A DNA stretch of 64,000 bases from assembly GCA_036362985.1 (NCBI GenBank), contig JAYGXS010000003.1, forward strand, positions 32,575,932-32,639,931, read 5' to 3'. Shown here in pieces: positions 48,818 to 58,699 of this stretch (position 1 is its first letter; every line of letters starts with the position of its first letter). A model generated the notes under the pieces. That model did not search any database. It worked only from the letters and a program-made list of their open reading frames with translations, and had not been told where the DNA came from. Made by a program: the position numbers and the translations under genes. This stretch comes from Ligula intestinalis. Its lineage: Eukaryota; Platyhelminthes; Cestoda; Diphyllobothriidea; Diphyllobothriidae.

Positions 48818-49519
48818 CCCTTATGGCAATGCTCCGGAACCAGAGGTTAAAGTGGTTCCAGTGGAACCAAAGGTCCCACTTTGGTCCCACTGCGCCGTGA
48901 TTGCGTATATGGGCGGTATTTCGTGCACTGGCCTGGGTAGTCTACAAGCTGTCATCAAAATCGATTGTCGACCACCCACACACAAGCTCTCACGTCCACC
49001 TGAGTAAAACCCTACGCGCACGCACGCCTCTTGTATTTGCTACCTCCCCCCTCTCCAAATGCGGCACCTGCGTTGATGCCTTGCTCTGGCAAATTTTGCC
49101 GGCGCATGCCTTGGGCGAAAAACCTGTGTTCAGGGCACACGCCTTCAAATAGGGGGGTGGGGGTCTGGGGGTAGAGGGGTAGGGGGCGACAAGGTGCATC
49201 AAGTGCAGTCGGAGCAGACTCGGTTAAGCATACGCCGGCAAACGTTGCCTGAGCAAGGTATTGATCCAGGCACCGCATTCGGAAAGGAGGGAGAAAGAAA
49301 ATGCAGGAGGCGTGCGTGTGCGTAAGTTTTTTCTCTGGTGGACGTGGAAGCTTGTGTGTGGGATTTCGACCATCGATTTCGATGACAGCTTGAAGACTAC
49401 CCGGGCCAGTGCACGGAATACCGCCCAGATACGCAATCATTGTGCAGTGGAACCAAAGTGGGACCTTTGGTTTCAATGGAACCACTTTAACCTTTGGTTT
49501 CGGAACAGCGCCATTAGGG
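48818..49519. mobile_element. fold-back element with ~295-bp inverted arms
   Basis: The left arm (48,818-49,112) begins CCCTTATGGCAATGCTCCGG. The right arm (49,519-49,224, reverse-complemented) begins CCCTAATGGCGCTGTTCCGA. The two align along their whole length, through TTAAAGTGGTTCCA, AAAGGTCCCACTTTGGT, TGATTGCGTAT, GGGCGGTATT and CACGTCCACC. The loop is about 111 bp (49,113-49,223) and holds a G-quadruplex motif. There is no transposase and no clear target-site duplication. Open frames seen on both strands here are shadows of the palindrome. Confidence 0.82.
49152..49186 (+). other. G-quadruplex-forming motif in the fold-back loop
   Basis: Five G runs of four to six bases separated by loops of one to four bases lie inside the unpaired loop of the fold-back element. 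When the arms pair, this strand segment would be free to fold. Any functional link is inference. Confidence 0.6.
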
Positions 49520-50499
49520 CTTCTAATAATACGTTTGCTTTAGGGAAAATCCGAAAACGTAAACAGTTTAAGCTGTTTGCTGACGAGGTTTGCAGAAAAC
49601 TATGAAGATCAAGAACCAACCCCTTTCGTACGTGGGCATGCATAAGGAGTGCCTCCGGGCGACAATATGCTTGTATCAAAATCCATATCTAATTGGTTAC
49701 TTATAGGTTGAATGCTTACTGAACGTCAGCAAATGAGATGAGGAGGACACTATAAAAAGCCTCCTATCGGAATTTTTACGGCCGCCCCTTATTTGCCAGT
49801 TTACCTGTTCAACGACTTCAAAGAAAAAAGCCCTTCCTTACAAGCCCGCTATCTGCGGTTTTCAGCGGTAGGTTAACATTATTGTCATAACGTCCAGAGG
49901 CCGTCCGAAAACATCCTGGATTAAGGAATGTTAATGAAAGCACCCTTCGGGAAACCATTATTAATTGGTTCCACGGCTCTCGCAAACGCTACGGTTGGGT
50001 CCGTCAGAAACGGAACGATGATGACAATGAGGTAGAAATACACCATTTCACTCAATTTTTCAACTTACTTATTAACGTTAAACCGATATTGTCAACGGCA
50101 GCTTCCTACAATTTCTCAAATTCGAGGACACTGTGTCATCGTACTTGCATATATTTATCTTGAAGTTCTTTTGCTTAGTCTTAGTCTTAGTTTTCTTATA
50201 TTGTGTTTTCTTATATTATAGGAACCCATCGGCAGAGAATACTCAGAAATCTGTTGTTCACAATATGAGTAACACTGTATAAATGAACAGTGAACAGTCA
50301 AAAATGTTCTGTAGATATTTTTTCCGAAAACTACTCTTTTACATAAACTTTAATATCCCACACGGCTTCCCTTGTCCTTCCACGAAACAACCATGTGGGG
50401 GTTGGACGGTTGAGGGAAATGGGACTAAAAGAGATTAAAGTAAGGCATCACGCTGCGCAAACTTTTCGCAAGGTGGGGGTAAACGGGTTGAACTCCCCG
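49520..50499. other. no gene recognised
   Basis: Short frames only. The tandem-like TTAGTCTTAG and TTTTCTTATATT repeats at about 50,175-50,220 are local low complexity. Confidence 0.4.
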
Positions 50500-50950
50500 C
50501 CGTGTGCGCCGTCCTAGGTGGGGATATAGCGCCGCTTACTCCCTTTCTTCTGCCTGTGATAGTAGTAAACGTGGATTGTGCTGGCAGGCACTGATCCCTG
50601 GGTGTATAAGAGGACTAAAATCGTATCTGCCAACAAATAAAAATCCAAGGTCGAGGTCGAGCGCTGGTTTCGAAATTTCAGCTAAGTCATCAGTCTTATA
50701 TAAATCGATTTATCTAAGAGAAGATACGACTATTAGTCTTTCGTTTTCTTATATAAATTATCCGTAAGTACCAGTTCTTACGTTTGAAAAATCTGCTTCC
50801 ATTCCTTTTGTTGGTTTGGTCTCTGCTTGCTTACCTAGCATTCCGTTAACCATCTGTTTTGCTTTCAGCAACTTATATAAGCTTGAACAGTTAGTTTATT
50901 CTGAATTCCCAACTGTTTTTGTGATTAGTCTACTTGTTGCTTCGAAAAGT

Positions 50951-52251
50951 ATGAAGGCGACACTTTCATTCAGTAGGAAGCCACAGAATTCCAGACCCAA
51001 GCGGTGTCTGCGAAAGGCAAACATCATTACTGATATCAGTCTTCAGCCTGACATCAGTATTCAGCCTGATCTGACTGCCGAGCAAATAGATTTGTCTGCA
51101 ATGAAAAATTGCAGTGAGTTTATGTTGAAATTTGGGTCAGTTCTCTCAATCCTTGGGACCCTATTTGATGGGAATATCGCTGCAGTTTCCTCTCAGGAAT
51201 GCAAACGTTTAGATAGTCTCATTAATTTGGTCGCAAGTGAGTCACAGGATAGACAAAAAAGGTCGTACAATTTTATTCTGAAAAACGTTCCGAAATCAAT
51301 TAGGCCAATGGACGTTGCAATGCAATTCCTCTGCTCCTGTGGATTTAACTATAAAATAGCAGAGGCTATAAGACTGTCATCTCGCAGTAAAAACCCACCC
51401 ATTTTAGTCAAGCTATTTTCACCCATTGAAATAGACGCCATTTTTAAACAGCAAGAGCTTGTTTCTAAATATCTGAGAAATGCAATGTATTTCCTCTGTC
51501 ATGATCTCACTCCAATGGAGCGAAGAATAGCGTCAAGTTCTTCGAATAAAATAGTAATTTCACCGCAACCGGCTCAAGTTCCTGGTCGTAGCCCTAGGAA
51601 GCCTAGCGAGCCATGTACTTTTATTCCTGCCAAACCTAGATTACTGCTCCCCAGTACAGCAACTGTCTCATCCCCTCAAGTCACCAGACATCCCCGTCTA
51701 CTTCCAACTTTAATGCTTCTCCAGTTGCCATAGCTAGTAATTCTGGTAGCCCTCCTAGAAATTTCGAAAAGCCTTCTACGTCAGGTAGACCAACAGCTTC
51801 GATACTCGATCAGAGTCCTCCCAAACCTTCTATTAAAGCACCCAATTCAGGTCGTCGAAAGGGTGGGATCCGGAACTCAACCGCGAGCATGCAGCCTTCC
51901 CAAACACTAACTAAGCCTATACAACAGGAAGCTAACAAACATATAAGTTACCCTACTTATCACAAGTATCATACTGGGCCAGGCTTTCCACCGCTTAATC
52001 CTCATAGTTACCTTACCTCGCCCTCCAGCCTCTCTTTCCCGTCTTTCCCGTCTTGGTTTTCCCAATTTCCCGGTAACTATCAGCAAACTCACCACGGCAC
52101 GTATCCCTATGGCCCATCGATCTCACAGAGCTGTCTACCTGCAGCTTTCAGCTATCCCCCTCAGCTTTCTTATGTTAATTGTCCTGCTCCAGTCGATGGC
52201 TATTCTCCAAACTTCCAACCAAATTACCCACCTCCAAATTTTTATTACTAA
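50951..52251 (+). pseudogene. LINE ORF1 protein, one frameshift
   Basis: The frame opens at ATG 50,951 and runs 260 codons to a stop at 51,731. The second half continues in another frame (about 51,660-52,251), so one indel lies near 51,640-51,700. The middle of the first part contains RSYNFILKNVP, then PPILVKLFSP and LTPMERR about 35-75 residues on. This layout matches ORF1 proteins of flatworm CR1-type LINEs, where an RNA-binding RRM-like fold precedes a LTPEER-like helix. The C-terminal part is Pro/Ser/Tyr-rich and looks disordered. ORF1 proteins bind the element's RNA as a ribonucleoprotein. The frameshift could be a sequencing error. Confidence 0.75.
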
Positions 52252-55042
52252 ATAAAGATAACCCTAGTTCGATTACTCAAGCTTCACTAGATATCATCCT
52301 GCTTAATGCAAGATCTGTTTTAAATAAGATGGCTCAGCTTAGAGCTATTGCGTTCGAGCTGAAGCCAGATGTTATATGCATTACAGAGTCGTGGACCCAT
52401 CCAGTAATTTCTGATGCTTTACTCATAATAGACGAGTATGATTTCTACCGTCAAGACCACCCTAGTAAACGTGGTGGCGGTTGTCTTCTCTATATTAAAG
52501 CTATTTTTAAGCATTTCCCCTTCAACCTAGATGCTGAGTCATTCTCGGGCAATTACTGCTTTGCATCCATTATCCTGTCTCCCCGTCAAAAGGCAATTAT
52601 TGGATGCATTTATTGTCCACCTAACTCATCATCGGAAGATGATGAAAAGCTTTGCGAAATATTTAGGCTGATTTCGGAGTCCGCCTTTGATGCTAAAGTT
52701 ATCGCAGGGGATTTCAACTTTCCCGAAATTGATTGGTCATTGAACTGTTGTCCATCCAGATTTCAGCCCTTCCTAGATACCATCAATTTTTCAAACTGGT
52801 CTCAGTTGGTCTGTTCCCCAACAAGGGATCAGCATATTTTAGATTTAATTTTCACTAATGACATTTTCCCCCTTTTTGTTGACTACAATCAGAACCTCTT
52901 CCCAAGTGACCATACTTTGATCCATTGTTGCCTTCCGCTTGCTTCTACGAAAAAGGCTAGCACCACTCGTACCTACCGTGCGTTTGACCTAGCTGATATT
53001 AATTTAATTAACCACTTTATGGACTCACTAGACTGGCAGGAGCTTTCCTCCACGAACAGCGTAACAATTCTCGGTGACTTAATGACGGCAATTTCAAATA
53101 GCATTTTGGAATTTGTGCCGATCAAAATTGTTAAGCCTTATACTTCGGACCCCACCGTTCCTCATTTTCTTTTGTCTAGACTGAAGAAATTGCAAAGACA
53201 GTTGAAAGACCAGTCTACTAGTTCATTATCGGTGCACCTTAGAATCGCAGAGATTTTCGAATTAGCGTCTAAGATTCGTCTTACACGTGACAAACATAGG
53301 GAATCTTGCGCACTCAGCGAGTTAAACTCTGCAAAATCGATTGCCCAACTGTTCCGCCGTCGGTCCTCCGCTAAACGAGGTCACGAAATCCCCCCCTTAC
53401 TGAATGAAAATAAAAACTTTGTGCAAGATGAGTCTGNNNNNNNNNNNNNNNNNNNNNNNNNNNNNNNNNNNNNNNNNNNNNNNNNNNNNNNNNNNNNNNN
53501 NNNNNNNNNNNNNNNNNNNNNNNNNNNNNNNNNNNNTCACTTATCAAGAGAGTATTCAGCTTCCCCCGATTGCTAAGTTATCTATTCTCAGCTTATCTTC
53601 TAAACGGTTTCTTTCCTGACTCATGGAAGACATCTATTATTCTTCCAGTCTTCAAGTCAGGATCTCGTTCGGACGTAAATAACTACCGAGGTGTTCATAA
53701 AACCCCGGCCCTAGCCAAACTTCTGGAAAAGATCATTTTTAATCAAATTCTCGATTTTTGTGTAGAAAATAAACTATTAAGTGCCTCACAGCATGGATTT
53801 CTACCTGGAAGATCATGCGAAACCTGCCACTTAGCATTCCTTAACCTGGTTACTTCACTTCGTAATGAACAGCAATCAGTCATCGTGATTTTTTTTGACC
53901 TTAGTAAAGCTTTTGACAAGGTGCCTCATAGGCGCCTTTTAGTGAAACTGGAAGCCCTAGGCATCAGGCCTCCCCTCCTCGATTTCATTGCCTCCTACCT
54001 GTCTAACCGCAGCCAGAAGGTCTTAGTAGGCAATAGCTACTCGATGCCTCAGCCGATAACGAGTGGTGTATTACAAGGCACGGTTTTAGGTCCCCTCCTT
54101 TTCATTCTTTACATAAATGAAATTTCAACAGTGCTAAATAATTCGGAAAATTTCATTTATGCTGATGACCTTAAGTGTATTTACTCATTTTCTAAGGACA
54201 CGGCCAGTAGTTGTGTTGATAAAGTTAACGCAGACTTGCGTACTCTCTCAAGTTGGAGCGCAACATGGCAGATGGAGTTTTCTCCATCAAAATGTAGTTT
54301 CTTGAGTTTTGGTCCCGCAAGGCTTCCTGGACCCATTATCTTCCAAAATAGTCCACTGTTAGAAAGATCTACGATAAAGGATTTGGGTCTTACTTACACG
54401 AATAAGCTTGCATTATCACCTCATGCAGATCGAATTTCTGCCAAGGCCGCACAGATATGTGGGTTTAAATCGCATAACTTTTACCTTCCAGAAATGAAGT
54501 TAAAACTATACCGCATGTTTGTTCTTCCTATACTAGAATACTGCTGCCCGCTTTTTGGCCTCATGACCCAGCATGACCGTAGTAAGATTGAAAAGGTTCA
54601 GCGAGTTTTCACTCGTAAAATATTTTCTGTTTCTGGGTCTGGTATGTGTTATACAGATAGATGTCAATTAGCAAACATGAAATTTCTTTGGATAAGAAGA
54701 CTCGAAGCTGGTCTATGCTTTCTGTTTCGCGTTAACAATAGTCCTAATCTCCCACAAATTAACGCTCTCCTTCCAGTTGACCGACCTTACGCCACTCGTA
54801 ACTCTTCCATGATAATTTTACCACCCCGTAGCTCCAAATCTAACCGTTCTCGCTTTTTTACCTCCAAATATGCTTTTATTTGGAACAACCTTCCTCTCGA
54901 TATTAGACTGTCTTCTACAGTGTCGATTTTTAAAAGCAAATTATATAAGCATTTAAATTTAGAGGAAATAAAGTCGTTACTGTCTGTTTCCTTTCCAAAC
55001 ATGCAAGTTGTAGATTTTGAAAAGGGTCCTCCTGGCATTTGA
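52179..55042 (+). CDS. LINE ORF2: AP endonuclease plus reverse transcriptase, split by an assembly gap
   Basis: The frame before the gap opens after a stop at 52,176-52,178 and encodes an AP-type endonuclease. It has LNARSVLNK, ITESW with the catalytic Glu, CIYCPP, AGDFNFPEIDW and the terminal SDHTLIHC. After the gap (from 53,537, another frame, uninformative because the gap length is nominal) comes the reverse transcriptase: GFFPDSWKTSIILPVFKSG, HGFLPGRSC, FFDLSKAFDKVPHRRL with the first catalytic Asp, SGVLQGTVLGPLLFILYINE, and FIYADDLK with the catalytic pair. The C-terminal thumb and tail end in the WNNLP..S..FK motif at about 54,890-54,935. The endonuclease nicks target DNA and the reverse transcriptase copies the RNA at the nick. 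There is no ATG upstream of the endonuclease start: the first in-frame ATG (52,329) falls inside it. Confidence 0.92.
53437..53536. other. assembly gap, 100 N
   Basis: Exactly 100 unknown bases, a conventional placeholder for a gap of unknown size. It falls between the endonuclease and the reverse-transcriptase palm of the LINE ORF2. A frame change across it cannot be taken as a mutation. Confidence 0.99.
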
Positions 55043-55535
55043 AGCTCTTCCCAGGATACTAAAATGGTTTCTAAATATGTTAGCATTTCCCTCTGCAGAG
55101 TCAAGCATCACTTCCAAGGGCTGCGAATTCTTCTCCGTTTTTGCAACCTTCGTTGTGGTCTTCGCGATTGGCTTTGGAATCTGGTGGGTCGCAACTCGAT
55201 GACGTTGCCTTGACTTCTACTGCCTTCTCCTGCCTTCCGGATGACCCCTTCCTAACTCAACGATATATTATTTTTTCCCATGACCATAAACGTCCCGAAC
55301 CCTCAACATCAGGTCCCAATCTAACCACATCAAACCCTTTTACCTATTAAGGCAGTTTTTTCTCCTAAACTTTTTTTGAACTCGGTGGCCCGCTGAACTC
55401 ATCCACCGATCTAGGAGTTTTTTTTACTGCCGATGACAATTATTTATAAGAGTTCACTGCTTATCATTATTTTTTTTATTTTCACGATAGCACTAAGTTT
55501 GTAACGACAGGGCCCCTTGGGCCTTAAATATACAA

Positions 55536-55550
55536 ATTATTATTATTATA
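55536..55550 (+). repeat. ATT microsatellite tail of the LINE
   Basis: Four to five ATT units directly after the LINE 3' region (GGGCCTTAAATATACAA). Short microsatellite tails are usual for CR1-type LINEs that lack poly-A, so this probably marks the 3' end of the insertion. Confidence 0.6.
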
Positions 55551-56695
55551 AATCTTAAAGGCGACGACTGTAATCCTTTAACTTTTTGAAGCAGATATAT
55601 AATAAGAAAACTCAAGACTAACGGCAACTCCATATGCAGTTTCTCGTGCTTATGTGAGTGCAATATAATTTTGTTTTTACACGCTGTACTATGTGAAGAT
55701 AGTGTTCTGTATAGTGCAAATGTTGTATGCGTTTTCGTTTGACCGTAATTTATGTTATTATTTTAATTGTCGTACTGTATAACGATCAAAAACAAGGAGT
55801 GCGTGTTTATTTTTCTACTTCAAATTCTGTAGCTTCCAGTATTTTTTGCAGTTTAGGTACGAACACTTTGAAGCTGAATTTGTTTGTATGCATGCACGTT
55901 TTTGGTTAAGTGAATAAACACTTTTTCGGCAGCTTTTCTCACGTACAAGCGTGATGAAGCGACTTAATCGCGTGTCTACTGACTGCTCTCCGAGTGTGCT
56001 GGAGGTTAACAGGCGCAAAACGTGACTTTTCATTTTAAGCACTCTCTTGTCAGACGAATTTGTCAATCATCGTGTTGCTGGATGACCAAATTTTGCTAGC
56101 AAATTAAGCCAAATACTTCTAATTCGCAAGTGAATCTCCGGCTACTGCAAAATAATGTCATCGGGAATTTTTCTGAGTTTGGATCACACTTTCCCATATT
56201 ATCGTTTTTACCTTTTTTATTCACTTTTTTCTATCGCCTTAGTTTGTTGTCGTTTATTTGTTACTCTATACGTGTTTCTTTACATCGTTTTAACGGTTTA
56301 TTCCTTTTGTAGGCATTAATGGTAATTAGCCATTTAAAAGTTGTGAACCCGATGTGATCAAAGCGCAACATCCTGCTGTGTGTGAATGCAAAGTCAAACA
56401 CATTGCATTCTATCTTTACTACCTATCTAGCCTGTCACTCCACCCATCCACCGATAGGAAAACGCAAGTGTACATATTTTGGGACGAAGGAAGGCGATAT
56501 AATCAACCTGAAAATTAAATAATTCCAACAACGGAGCTTTTCTTCTCTCTCCGACGCCTGCTTTCAAAATCACTGAAATTCTAACTGGTGAAATTTCTCC
56601 CAGATGTGCAACCCCTAGTGTGCCTGTGCGTTCCGTTGTAAATTTTACTGTTTAAACTTTTGAATGGTCAAATCTTTAATCCTCTCAGTACAATA
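55551..56695. other. no gene recognised
   Basis: AT-rich with motif-free short frames. Part of the segment nearest 56,695 may belong to the decayed LINE that follows, but I cannot extend its translation upstream with confidence. Confidence 0.35.
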
Positions 56696-56902
56696 AGGCA
56701 GCTCGAGCACTCTCGACGCGCCAGTCATCGAGACGTATTTTTATTTCTTCCTTTGGCACGCACAGTTAAGTACTGGCAATCCTTTCCAGTAAACGCCATA
56801 TCAATCTGGAATTAGCTGCCCAAAAGTATTAAAACCCAGCAAAGCTACCCTATGTTAAAGAGAGCCCTAACTAGTTTTCTACATAAAGGACAAATTTCAC
56901 GA
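56696..56902 (+). pseudogene. LINE reverse-transcriptase C-terminal remnant
   Basis: The plus-strand frame reads RQLEHSRRASHRDVF, then LARTVKYWQSFPVNAISIWN, a stop, and LPKSIKTQQSYPMLKRALTS. This is the typical end of CR1-type LINE reverse transcriptases: an Arg-rich stretch, a Tyr..SF block, WN-LP, then a Ser and Lys/Phe-containing terminal helix. The stop between WN and LP and the loss of everything upstream show a decayed, truncated copy. It is too short to place in a family. Confidence 0.7.
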
Positions 56903-57539
56903 ATTTTGGGTGCTGACTCGGTGAAATCTCTATTTCACTCTGATGGCGTTCGTGGACTTTGAACCCCACCAGGCTTCATGCTGAAGATAATGCTGCTGAA
57001 GCAGCAGCCCGCAGTCTGCTAACCCTTCAGCCCATAGCGCGAAACTTTTGCCGAAAACCGTTGAAGGAAGACTGATAACACTGTGTTCTTGTGCCAACCC
57101 TCTCCGTCTCGAACTAATGTCCTTAAACGATATGCAACTTTTCTCCTGCTGATGTGTCAACTCAGCTTACAACTGTACATATATTTCGTTTGTATCATAC
57201 CTTTGAAGTCAAGTTTTTTTTCCACTTGAAATAAACTCCCTATCTCGCCCAGTATTGACAAAACACAAAACCTGAAACAAAACCATTACTGGCTGCAACA
57301 TAAGGAGTTTGTTTTAGGTTTTTTACGGTCTTCGAGGTTTTGGAAGGCGCCCAAGAGGTGCATTACCAACTCTCTACAATTGCCTGTAAACTGGCATAAT
57401 AAGCATAGTATATTATATAAATCGTCTTCAGAAGGGTCGCGAGTAAGCAAGCTGCTACCGCTCTCACTCAAGATTACAGTCATCGAAACCACTGTGTTGG
57501 TATTAAAGTATGTATGGCCCGAAGGCAGTATCTGCATTC

Positions 57540-58515
57540 AGCTTTGCAACTAAGAAAATTCGCTACAATCAGGAAACCTCCACGCTAGGCAGTAAAGGCG
57601 ACGGCTGCTGCTGGCCAGTCGCGACCAAGTCGCCTGTTTTACCTCAACAACTGGTCAACGGAATTCCGCTTTCTAACCTATACTGGTACCGAAGTAAGTG
57701 TCATCTCCTGTCCTAGGCGTTGCCGCCTCCAGCCTTCGCAGTTTTCATTCCAGGCCGCCAATAGCACCACCATCAGCATGTACGGTCAACGGTCGGAGAC
57801 TACAGACTTGAGACATTACCATCACTTCCAAGGGATATTTATCCAGGCTGACGCCCCGTCCCCTAACATTGGAGCTGACTTCTTGTCGCACTTTACATTT
57901 GCTGTTGACCTCAGACACCATATGCTGGTCAATTTGGCAACCAAGCTGTTTATTGTCGGTAATGCCTCAAGCAAACCTTTAGCTGGTACACACTTGACTG
58001 TTCCAAGCTCGCCATTCCCTGACATCTTGAAGGACTTCCGGTCCCTCGCTTAACCACTTCATTTCACTCAACAGATTCAGCAAACTCTCCGACATCGTAA
58101 TGTTACAACTGGACGATCTGTCTTTCCCCACCCGCAGCGGCTTCAGCTTCAGAAGCTTCGGACCGCGAGGAATGAGTTGGAACGCATGCCAAACTTGGGT
58201 TTAATTGAACCTTCGTCTAGTCCATGGGCGTCCCCACTGCACATGGTACCCAAAAAATCATCTGATGATTGGGGATAATGCGGTAAACACAGCGTTCTGA
58301 ACAAGGCAGCAGTCCCAGACAGGTACCCCATACCCCATATTCACGACTTTTCGTACATGCTGTCGGAAAGGAACATTTTATCCAAAATCGACCTCGTCAG
58401 AAAATCCCACAGAATATCGGTCATGGAGGAGGACATCCTTAAGACTGCTGTCGTGACACTATTTGGCATTTTCGAATTTGTTCACATGCCTTTCGGTTTG
58501 CGTTATGCAGCCCAC
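57540..58515 (+). pseudogene. Ty3/gypsy LTR-retrotransposon remnant, protease to reverse transcriptase
   Basis: The protease region (about 57,605-57,800) reads LLLASRDQVACF, then LTYTGTEVSVI and QAANSTTISMYGQRS. The catalytic D-T/S-G is changed to YTG. The ORF at 57,778-58,053 continues with PSPNIGADFLSHFTFAVDLR, the IGADFL block that closes gypsy proteases. The reverse transcriptase follows: LGLIEPSSSPWASPLHMVPK, a stop after DDWG, VPDRYPIPHIHDFSYML, FSKIDL-like ILSKIDLV, KTAVVTLFGIFEFVHMPFGL. It then breaks off before the catalytic YxDD. Upstream is a degraded zinc-knuckle-like stretch. No flanking long terminal repeats were recognised. Confidence 0.85.
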
Positions 58516-58548
58516 CCTAACTATAATCCAGCTGATGTCACAAGCCAC

Positions 58549-58640
58549 ACATCACTCTGCTGTGGAGAATATGGCTGACTTCGTCAAAATCGACGGTCAT
58601 GTTGTTGGAGAGGAGAAACGTGATTGTGTGGCCGTACTGC
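58549..58640 (+). repeat. left member of an inverted repeat pair with 60,410-60,500
   Basis: About 92 bp beginning ATCACTCTGCTGTGGAGAAT with GTTGGAGAGGAGAAACGTGA further on. It aligns with the reverse complement of 60,410-60,500 (ATCACTCTGCTGTGAAGCAT, GGTTGGTGAGGAGAAATGTGA). The left copy starts about 35 bases after the gypsy reverse transcriptase breaks off. Confidence 0.65.
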
Positions 58641-58699
58641 AGTTGGCCCGACAACCGAAGTTCCGCCTATACCAATACGTCCTTGATAATGGTAACCAT

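Larger units (their letters stand above)
50500..55550 (+). mobile_element. nearly complete CR1/Jockey-superfamily non-LTR retrotransposon (LINE)
   Basis: The order is a 5' untranslated region (boundary uncertain), ORF1 (50,951-52,251, one frameshift), ORF2 with AP endonuclease and reverse transcriptase (52,179-55,042, interrupted by an assembly gap), a roughly 490-bp 3' region, and a short ATT microsatellite tail. It lacks long terminal repeats. Long open frames with intact catalytic motifs suggest a fairly recent insertion. The 5' end is set only by where the sequence stops resembling the AT-rich flank; no target-site duplication was confirmed. Confidence 0.88.

Noticed and set aside
48821..49679. 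Overlapping frames up to 157 codons on both strands
   Set aside because: Explained by the palindromic fold-back element: the same arm is read twice in opposite directions.
58301..58578. Gypsy RT frame continuing past 58,515
   Set aside because: After MPFGL the translation no longer matches the family (the expected block before YxDD is absent), so the remnant was ended at about 58,515.
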